DNA from: JADZGC01 sp964613485 | GTDB taxonomy: Bacteria > Patescibacteriota > Saccharimonadia > CAILAD01 > GCA-016700035 | Assembly: GCA_964613485.1 (NCBI GenBank) | Contig: CAZTHB010000039.1 | Span: 1 to 5,621 of the forward strand | Length of the DNA stretch: 5,621 nucleotides | Reading direction: 5' to 3' | Part shown: positions 1 to 4,325 of the stretch, in pieces | Position numbering within the stretch: position 1 is the stretch's first letter | Layout: each line of letters opens with the position of its first letter | Notes under the pieces: generated by a model | The model's input: the letters and a program-made list of their open reading frames with translations, nothing else | What the model was told of the DNA's origin: nothing | The model's database searches: none | Made by a program: the position numbers and the translations under genes

Positions 1-1217
1 CGCTGGTCTTTGACTCACTCTACGACGGGTATCGTGGTGTGATTCTGTATGTGCGTATTATGAATGGGTGTATTAAAAAAAATGAAGAAATTCGGCTCAT
101 TCAGTCAGGCAGTGCATCACTGGCGCTCGAAGTCGGGCATTTCACTCCATCACGTGTCGAAGATCCGGAGCTTAGGACTGGTCAGATTGGCTTTATTACG
201 ACGAACATTAAGTCGGTCCAGTTTGCGCGTGTCGGTGATACTGTCACTTTAGGCGCGACACCGAAGACGGAGGCCTTGCCGGGCTATAAAAAAGTCCAGC
301 CGTTGATCTTCGCAAGCCTCTATCCGACGAGCCAAGAGGAGTATCCCAAGCTCAAGGACTCTCTCGAGAAGCTCGCGCTGAGTGATGCTTCGTTAACATT
401 TACAACTGAGAATTCTGCCGCCCTCGGCTTCGGGATGCGCATCGGTTTTCTGGGATTGTTGCATCTTGAGATTATCAAAGAGCGTCTCGAGCGAGAGTTT
501 GATCTCGATCTGATCGTAACCAGTCCAAGCGTGAGCTACAAGGTGAAGCTCACAAACGGTGAAGAGCTTACGATCGAGCAGGCTAGTGCACTGCCGGATG
601 CAAGTGTGATATCAACTATCTCTGAGCCATGGGTGAATGGTGAGGTCGTCACGCCTGCGGAATATATCGGTGGGATTTTGCAACTCGTCATTGATGCGCG
701 TGGTCGACAAACCAAGCTGGAATACCTTGATCCGACGCGAGCAGTGGTAGGCTTTGCGGCACCACTCGCCGAAATTATTACCGACTTTTATGATGAGCTC
801 AAGAGTCAGACTTCAGGCTTTGCGAGCTTAAGTTATGAGTGGGACGAGTACCAAGAGGGAGATCTCGTGCGCGTAGACATCTTGCTTGCTGGTGAACGTG
901 TTGATTCGCTGGGTGCGATCGTGGCACGCTCGAAGTCAGAAGTATTTGGTCGTCGTCTGTGCGAACGACTCAAAGAGCTCATCCCACGACAAAACTTCGA
1001 GGTGGCGGTGCAGGCGGCGATCGGTGCGAAGTTTATAGCTCGCGAGACGATTTCTGCATTACGAAAAGACGTGACTGCCAAGCTGTATGGTGGTGATGTG
1101 TCACGTAAGAAGAAACTCTTAGAGAAGCAAAAGAAAGGTAAAGCTCGTATGAAGCAAATCGGTAAAGTATCGATTCCAAGCGATGTCTTTATGCAACTCA
1201 TTAAGAAGGGAGACTAG
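1..1217 (+). CDS. lepA: Elongation factor 4 (LepA), 5'-truncated by window edge
   Basis: LepA is a ribosome-bound translational GTPase that acts on stalled or back-translocated ribosomes and in ribosome assembly. The reading frame is already open at base 3 and continues upstream of the window, so the GTG at 39 is internal. About 404 residues are visible of a family length near 600; the N-terminal GTPase domain is missing. What remains is the end of the beta-barrel domain II (LYDGYRGVILYVRIMNG), domain III with SAALGFGMRIGFLGLLHLEI and the following ERLEREFDLDLIVTSP, the EF-G domain V-like part (GFASLSYEW, VDILLAGERVDSLG), and the LepA-specific C-terminal domain ending in YGGDVSRKKKLLEKQKKGK and RMKQIGKV. 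That last block separates LepA from EF-G. The stop TAG is 3 bases before the next gene, which suggests an operon. I see nothing odd in the visible part. Confidence 0.98.
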   Translation, partial: LVFDSLYDGYRGVILYVRIMNGCIKKNEEIRLIQSGSASLALEVGHFTPSRVEDPELRTGQIGFITTNIKSVQFARVGDTVTLGATPKTEALPGYKKVQPLIFASLYPTSQEEYPKLKDSLEKLALSDASLTFTTENSAALGFGMRIGFLGLLHLEIIKERLEREFDLDLIVTSPSVSYKVKLTNGEELTIEQASALPDASVISTISEPWVNGEVVTPAEYIGGILQLVIDARGRQTKLEYLDPTRAVVGFAAPLAEIITDFYDELKSQTSGFASLSYEWDEYQEGDLVRVDILLAGERVDSLGAIVARSKSEVFGRRLCERLKELIPRQNFEVAVQAAIGAKFIARETISALRKDVTAKLYGGDVSRKKKLLEKQKKGKARMKQIGKVSIPSDVFMQLIKKGD

Positions 1218-1220
1218 CTT

Positions 1221-1745
1221 ATGAAGGTACGCGTAGCGTTGTTGCCAACTGTAGAACAATCAGAAAAGCTCACCAATTACTCACAGGCCATTGCGGTGGT
1301 TGGCGAAGGTTACCGACTTGACCACGGTCATCTTCCGCACATTACCATTCTTGCTTGGGAGGTCGATGATCTTGCTCAAGCAGAATCGGTATGGCATATG
1401 CTCGACGACGTACTATTGCCAGAGGTGCATTGTAAAGTAGAGGGTATAGATTACGCTGCCGAAGGCCCGAATGCTGGGTATATTCTCGCCCACATTGAAG
1501 GCTCTGACGAGCTTCAGGCGTTTATGAAAACAGTTCATGAGGCAGTTCATGAAAAGGTTGGTGAAGCTGAGCGAACAAAATATGCCGAGCGCACACCTCA
1601 CCTTACGATCGGCGTTGATGTCGGAGGCATTCCTTTCCTCGCGCCGGTGCCATTGCAAGCGATTGAGTTTGATCGAATTGCGCTTGTTGAGTCGGGTGAG
1701 TACGGTGCTGCGACGAAGATACTGTACGAACAAGTACTAGCGTAA
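1221..1745 (+). CDS. 2H phosphoesterase superfamily protein (2'-5' RNA ligase / cyclic phosphodiesterase-like)
   Basis: The 174-residue cytoplasmic protein carries the two HxT motifs that define 2H phosphoesterases: H40-I-T42 in LPHITIL and H127-L-T129 in TPHLTIGV, about 85 residues apart as expected for the duplicated fold. Members of the family act on 2',3'-cyclic phosphate or 2'-5' linkages in RNA, or on small cyclic nucleotides; the substrate cannot be read from this sequence. It lacks the usual N-terminal block of ThpR (RLFVAI-type), so it looks closer to the broader 2'-5' RNA ligase family, and I give no gene symbol. The ATG is well supported by AAGGGAG at 1206-1212, 8 bases upstream. 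It follows lepA by 3 bases and is probably translated from the same mRNA. The two histidine motifs make the family call firm; the function remains open. Confidence 0.88.
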   Translation: MKVRVALLPTVEQSEKLTNYSQAIAVVGEGYRLDHGHLPHITILAWEVDDLAQAESVWHMLDDVLLPEVHCKVEGIDYAAEGPNAGYILAHIEGSDELQAFMKTVHEAVHEKVGEAERTKYAERTPHLTIGVDVGGIPFLAPVPLQAIEFDRIALVESGEYGAATKILYEQVLA

Positions 1746-1775
1746 GCGTTAAGAACGGCGTACCATTCTAAGCAT

Positions 1776-1783
1776 AAGAGGAG
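1776..1783 (+). promoter_or_regulatory. Ribosome binding site deciding a GTG start
   Basis: AAGAGGAG lies 7 bases before the GTG at 1791. No ATG is available near this point, so this site fixes the start of the following gene. Confidence 0.75.
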
Positions 1784-1790
1784 TATCTTC

Positions 1791-2513
1791 GTGCTTGGAT
1801 TGCCAAGTTGTCGCAAGGCTCGCCCGTCTGGGGAGGCCAGCATTATTATCATTATTATCTTGTTGCTGATCATTGTTGGCTTGATAGTGTGGTATGCGTT
1901 TTTTGGGAATAAGCCGGTGTCTCAGACGGCCAGTCCGAGTCCATCTGCTTCAGTAACTGCGACCCCTGATCCGTACGAAGGCTGGAAGAGTACTTCACTC
2001 AAGTATGAGAAGTTTAACTTCAGGTATCCGGCTGATTGGAAGATTAGTGACCAGTCAGCCGTCGATGCGAATATCGGTGGCTTTGACAAGATAACTCTTA
2101 TTTCTCCGGATGGGTTTGCGGTCAGTATTCGCACGAACGTATGGGGGATTGGCGGCTCTTGTGAAGACTGCAAAGCTTTTGAAGCGACTGATACGACTAT
2201 TCTCGGTGAAAAGACTGGCGTGAGTATCTTTGGGACTGCAAAAGGCGCGAGTGGTATCGGGCTCATGCGAGCGGATTTCAATGGTCAGACAGTGTATGAA
2301 TGTATCGGTCTATGCACATTGCCCGGCAAGAATACCGCCAATAAGCTCAATAATTCACAACCTGGTCTCATCATGGTAACGGGTGGCTATCCACTTAGCG
2401 AAGCTGAAGCAGTGAAGCTAGGTAATAGTACAAAGTTTTATGACTACGCTACATTCAAGGCTGACCCAAATGTAGCCACGGCACGCAAGATCTTCGAGTC
2501 ATTTACATACTAG
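1791..2513 (+). CDS. Membrane-anchored extracytoplasmic protein, PsbP-like domain suspected
   Basis: This is a 240-residue protein of unknown function that starts with GTG. A short basic N-terminus (residues 1-17, with R and K) precedes one very hydrophobic segment at about 18-38 that contains six isoleucines in a row. A Ser/Thr/Pro/Ala-rich linker (about 43-62) then leads to a globular domain that should lie outside the membrane. The domain opens with YEKFNFRYPADW (72-83), an aromatic-Pro-x-x-Trp pattern found in PsbP-like and related small secreted domains, and ends with a helix-like KIFESFTY. Four cysteines, C124/C127 (CEDC) and C171/C175 (CIGLC), could form disulfides outside the cell. 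It lies 45 bases after the phosphoesterase gene, with no clear terminator or promoter between them. The protein at 3559-4143 has the same layout. The PsbP link rests on motif resemblance only. Confidence 0.82.
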   Translation: MLGLPSCRKARPSGEASIIIIIILLLIIVGLIVWYAFFGNKPVSQTASPSPSASVTATPDPYEGWKSTSLKYEKFNFRYPADWKISDQSAVDANIGGFDKITLISPDGFAVSIRTNVWGIGGSCEDCKAFEATDTTILGEKTGVSIFGTAKGASGIGLMRADFNGQTVYECIGLCTLPGKNTANKLNNSQPGLIMVTGGYPLSEAEAVKLGNSTKFYDYATFKADPNVATARKIFESFTY

Positions 2514-2533
2514 TCGTTCATCCTGCTTCATGC

Positions 2534-2563
2534 TTGTCATGAAAATGCTCATGCTCACATAAT
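2534..2563 (+). promoter_or_regulatory. Candidate promoter for the small gene at 2573
   Basis: TTGTCA at 2534-2539 and CATAAT at 2558-2563 each match the sigma-70 consensus at 5 of 6 positions, with an 18-base spacer. The predicted start of transcription, near 2570, falls within about 3 bases of the ATG at 2573, which would give a leaderless or nearly leaderless mRNA. No experimental support is available. Confidence 0.45.
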
Positions 2564-2572
2564 TGTAAGAAT

Positions 2573-2737
2573 ATGAAAATTCGGTGGCTAATATTGGCTG
2601 CAGTTTGCCTGATGTATTACGGATATATACGCCAGACGACAGACCTAGCAATGACGCGCTTCACTGCTCTTGAGCGGTCTTACTCGCAGGTGGTGAGTAG
2701 TTATAGTGACGCACCAGGTTTCGATGTGCGGCCCTAG
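2573..2737 (+). CDS. Small membrane or secreted protein, 54 aa, hypothetical
   Basis: This open frame of 54 codons starts with ATG and ends with TAG at 2735-2737. I do not recognise the protein. Its N-terminus, MKIRWLILAAVCLMYYGYI, has two basic residues followed by a hydrophobic stretch (about 5-19), as in a signal peptide or a single membrane anchor. The remaining 35 residues are polar (RQTTDLAMTRFTALERSY and a Ser/Tyr-rich tail). There is no good Shine-Dalgarno sequence, only a weak TAAGA right before the ATG, but a promoter-like pair ends 10 bases before the start, consistent with leaderless translation. It fills most of the gap between the gene ending at 2513 and the convergent gene ending at 2740. 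Support is positional and compositional only; it could be a chance frame. Confidence 0.5.
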   Translation: MKIRWLILAAVCLMYYGYIRQTTDLAMTRFTALERSYSQVVSSYSDAPGFDVRP

Positions 2738-2739
2738 CG

Positions 2740-3423
2740 TTAGTAAATGTAGCTAAATTCTGACTCGTCGACCCAGCGGTAGCTCAGGCGGTTCCAGCCA
2801 ACATAGTTCATTTCACTGACGTAGACTTTACCGTCTTGGATTTGCTCAACATACACGACGTGACCATAGCGACCGACCGTAGTCTGGCCGATTGCTCCGG
2901 GACGAGCATGTACGCCCGTTGTAAAACCAGCTGCTTTCGCATTGCGCAGCCAATCGCGGGCATTCCCCCAGTTTTGTGGTATCGGGCGGCGCTTTGAGAC
3001 ATACATAGTGCAGTGTCCGTAGGAATAGCCGCTCGCCGTATATTGCATGCTAGTACTTGGTTTGTCCTCACTAGGCTTATCGGTAGCGGGAAGGATGAGT
3101 GCTGCACCATTTTCTGTCTCGGATTCAGGTACTGGAGTAGGGCTTACAGACTTGGTCACCACTTTTTGCACGGCATTGGCGCTACCTTCTATGCTGTTAT
3201 TCGCTTCAAGGAAGTTAGAGCTTGTTTGCTCGAAATCAGCTTTGCTGGTCTGAAAGCTTACAGCGAAGACAATAAAATACACTACTACCATGAGTGTAGC
3301 TTTGGTGCGAGAATTAGTGCGCATGAAGTTCTTTGTACGCTGAATCGGCCCATCCTGCTTGCTGTGCAGGGAGCGCTCATGCTGCCGGAGCAGTTCTCGT
3401 TGATCATCTGTGGCTATATTCAT
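2740..3423 (-). CDS. Membrane-anchored CHAP-domain amidase/endopeptidase (peptidoglycan hydrolase)
   Basis: This 227-residue protein has a charged N-terminal cytoplasmic part (1-41), one membrane segment at about 43-57 (LMVVVYFIVFAVSF), a low-complexity Ser/Thr/Pro/Glu linker (about 60-126) and a C-terminal CHAP domain (about 132-220). CHAP domains cut peptidoglycan as amidases or peptide endopeptidases through a Cys-His dyad. Visible catalytic residues are C138 in YGHCTMYV, H188 in YGHVVYVE, and E204 and N206 in SEMNY; this spacing fits the Cys-His-Glu-Asn set of known CHAP enzymes. RRPIPQNWGNARDW (145-158) is also typical of the domain. The ATG is the first possible start, because an in-frame TAG lies 12 bases upstream; no Shine-Dalgarno sequence is seen. 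With no LysM or other wall-binding domain, it probably works close to the cell's own membrane in wall remodelling, although action on a neighbouring cell cannot be excluded. Confidence 0.92.
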   Translation of the reverse strand: MNIATDDQRELLRQHERSLHSKQDGPIQRTKNFMRTNSRTKATLMVVVYFIVFAVSFQTSKADFEQTSSNFLEANNSIEGSANAVQKVVTKSVSPTPVPESETENGAALILPATDKPSEDKPSTSMQYTASGYSYGHCTMYVSKRRPIPQNWGNARDWLRNAKAAGFTTGVHARPGAIGQTTVGRYGHVVYVEQIQDGKVYVSEMNYVGWNRLSYRWVDESEFSYIY

Positions 3424-3456
3424 ACTAAATGTACGCTAGAATTAAGCGAATTGGTA

Positions 3457-3485
3457 ATAATATCACTTTATTGATAGTTTTGCAA
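3457..3485 (-). promoter_or_regulatory. Promoter of the CHAP gene
   Basis: Read on the minus strand, TTGCAA (3480-3485) is followed after 17 bases by TATTAT (3457-3462), preceded by TGA as in an extended -10 element. Transcription should start near 3450, giving a leader of about 27 bases before the ATG at 3423. Confidence 0.6.
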
Positions 3486-3525
3486 TGTTTTATATCGATA
3501 TTTAGGATGGAATTAAAAGTGCTTA

Positions 3526-3534
3526 TGGTAAAAT
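3526..3534 (+). promoter_or_regulatory. Extended -10 promoter element for the gene at 3559
   Basis: TGGTAAAAT contains a TGn extension and a TAAAAT -10 box (3529-3534). No convincing -35 box lies 17 bases upstream (GATGGA). The predicted start of transcription near 3541 would leave a leader of about 18 bases, including AAGG at 3547-3550, a modest ribosome binding site 8 bases before the ATG. Confidence 0.45.
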
Positions 3535-3558
3535 TCGAGTAATAATAAGGTATATATT

Positions 3559-4143
3559 ATGAATAAACGATCTGGAAATACGCATCTGGCCATTATTATC
3601 GCAACCGCTCTCGTGGCAATCGGCGGGCTGGTTTATTATGCGCTGCAGCCGAAGTCGCAACCGAGTGTATCGGTACTTGCTACTCCTGCTGCAAGTCCTA
3701 CGCAGGCAGCAAATGTTTATACTAATAAGTACTTTAGCTTTGTCATCCCAGGTGGTTGGTCGAACAAGATTGATGATGCAAACCCCGATTATCCGCATTA
3801 TAGCTTTTCAAATCAGGCTGGCGACTATCTGTCGATCGATATCATGAGTGGTGGAGATATGGCTCCAGATGCAATATGGGAATATAGGCTTGATGGTAAT
3901 AATCCAAAACAAGTAGTCATTACCAAAGAACAGCCGGACTGCGACCCAGAAGGTATGTGTTCTAAAGGAAACGGTCAATTACAGATTGGATTAGCTCCTG
4001 CAATTGAAAATGATCCGGTGGCTAGTCCAATGACCATTGATGACAGGTATTTCTTTATTACGGTTGGTAATAAGAACAATGAAAATGCTGATAGGGCGAC
4101 ATTCCGCGATATCATCAAGGGACTGAAGCTCATAACAAAATAA
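3559..4143 (+). CDS. Membrane-anchored extracytoplasmic protein, related in layout to the one at 1791
   Basis: This 194-residue protein of unknown function has a short basic N-terminus (MNKRSGNTH), one membrane segment at about 10-29, a Ser/Pro/Ala/Thr linker (about 32-51) and an exported domain. The domain begins NKYFSFVIPGGW (56-67), matching the pattern [EN]-K-[FY]-x-[FS]-x-x-P-x-x-W also present in the protein at 1791-2513, and ends in TFRDIIKGLKLITK, a helix like the one that closes that protein. Two cysteines, C128 and C134 (CDPEGMC), could pair outside the cell. It is transcribed divergently from the CHAP gene and is followed after 5 bases by the first CIRCE element, whose hairpin may end its transcript. 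A PsbP-like fold is possible but rests on the motif alone. There is no sortase or lipobox signal. Confidence 0.82.
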   Translation: MNKRSGNTHLAIIIATALVAIGGLVYYALQPKSQPSVSVLATPAASPTQAANVYTNKYFSFVIPGGWSNKIDDANPDYPHYSFSNQAGDYLSIDIMSGGDMAPDAIWEYRLDGNNPKQVVITKEQPDCDPEGMCSKGNGQLQIGLAPAIENDPVASPMTIDDRYFFITVGNKNNENADRATFRDIIKGLKLITK

Positions 4144-4148
4144 ATCAA

Positions 4149-4175
4149 TTAGCACTCTTGACATGAGAGTGCTAA
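4149..4175. promoter_or_regulatory. CIRCE operator 1, exact consensus (HrcA binding site)
   Basis: TTAGCACTC (4149-4157), 9 bases, then GAGTGCTAA (4167-4175): a perfect copy of the CIRCE inverted repeat bound by the HrcA repressor. The 9-base spacer contains TTGACA, a consensus -35 box, so bound HrcA would cover promoter P1. It lies upstream of hrcA-grpE-dnaK, as expected for autoregulation. Confidence 0.97.
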
Positions 4176-4180
4176 TTTTT
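4149..4180 (+). terminator. Possible intrinsic terminator formed by CIRCE 1
   Basis: The 9-base-pair stem of CIRCE 1 is followed directly by five T residues (4176-4180) and starts 5 bases after the stop codon of the gene at 3559. In RNA this could end that gene's transcript. The stem is only 4/9 G+C with a 9-base loop, so termination would be partial at best. Confidence 0.35.
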
Positions 4181-4187
4181 CTACAAT
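4158..4187 (+). promoter_or_regulatory. Promoter P1 of the heat-shock operon
   Basis: TTGACA (4158-4163, exact -35 consensus) and TACAAT (4182-4187, 5/6 match to -10) are separated by 18 bases. The -35 box sits in the centre of CIRCE 1. Predicted transcription start is near 4194, just ahead of CIRCE 2. Confidence 0.7.
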
Positions 4188-4194
4188 GATTGTG

Positions 4195-4221
4195 TTGGCA
4201 CTCGACTACAATCAGTGCTAA
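4195..4221. promoter_or_regulatory. CIRCE operator 2, two deviations from consensus
   Basis: TTGGCACTC (4195-4203), 9 bases, then CAGTGCTAA (4213-4221). Each half site differs at one position from the CIRCE consensus (G for A at left position 3, C for G at the first right position). Its centre is 46 bases from that of CIRCE 1. It probably binds HrcA more weakly than CIRCE 1. Confidence 0.88.
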
Positions 4222-4224
4222 TAT
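4195..4224 (+). promoter_or_regulatory. Promoter P2 of the heat-shock operon, embedded in CIRCE 2
   Basis: TTGGCA (4195-4200) as -35 and TAATAT (4219-4224) as -10, with an 18-base spacer and a TGC extension just before the -10. Both boxes are built from the CIRCE half sites, so HrcA binding would exclude polymerase. Predicted transcription start is near 4231. Confidence 0.6.
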
Positions 4225-4243
4225 GTGTGTAGCGACCGGGGAC

Positions 4244-4306
4244 AGACTAGCAGGTGTACTGCTTAGAAACCCACCCTCCAAGTAGGTTTTTTGCACCAGC
4301 TAGTCT
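4244..4306 (+). promoter_or_regulatory. Structured 5' leader RNA of hrcA (long bulged hairpin)
   Basis: AGACTAGC (4244-4251) pairs perfectly with GCTAGTCT (4299-4306). After one A/A mismatch, 4253-4258 pairs with 4292-4297 (GGTG/CACC plus two more pairs, one of them G-U). Beyond a 6-base bulge on the 5' side, 4265-4271 pairs with 4285-4291 (AGAAACC/GGTTTTT, one G-U), then AC/GT around a CCTCCAA loop. About 23 pairs form in 63 bases. It lies between both predicted transcription starts and the hrcA ATG. I recognise no known riboswitch, T-box or tRNA in it. It could be a temperature-sensitive, attenuator or stability element. Confidence 0.55.
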
Positions 4307-4325
4307 TTACCCAATCTCACAAATC

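Noticed and set aside
833..1201. Minus-strand open frame of 122 codons within lepA
   Set aside because: It is antisense to a highly conserved coding region, with no ribosome binding site or recognisable domain; it is a shadow frame.
1791..1860. Lipoprotein or type IV prepilin signal in the 1791 protein
   Set aside because: The only N-terminal cysteine (C7) precedes the hydrophobic segment, so no lipobox exists. The SGEAS before the helix lacks the usual Gly-Phe/Met plus Glu+5 prepilin arrangement.
2527..2543. Inverted repeat TTCATG-N5-CATGAA after the 1791 gene as a terminator
   Set aside because: The stem is only 6 A+T-rich pairs and no T run follows; it also overlaps the candidate promoter of the small gene. 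It is not enough for a terminator call.
2664..2677. CTGCTC-TT-GAGCGG hairpin as terminator for the convergent genes
   Set aside because: It lies inside the small gene with a tiny loop, and no T run follows on either strand.
3013..3474. Plus-strand open frame of 153 codons opposite the CHAP gene
   Set aside because: It overlaps the conserved CHAP and membrane-segment codons on the other strand, and its product shows no domain or signal; it is a shadow frame.
4244..4306. tRNA, T-box or known riboswitch in the hrcA leader
   Set aside because: There is no GGTTCGAATCC-like T arm, no cloverleaf and no T-box consensus (AGGGTGGNACC). The fold is one bulged hairpin.
4254..4325. GTG-started N-terminal extension of HrcA
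   Set aside because: The 24 extra residues (Pro/aromatic-rich) have no counterpart in HrcA, and the stretch is part of the leader hairpin. The family start matches MMTPRQVAIL at 4326.
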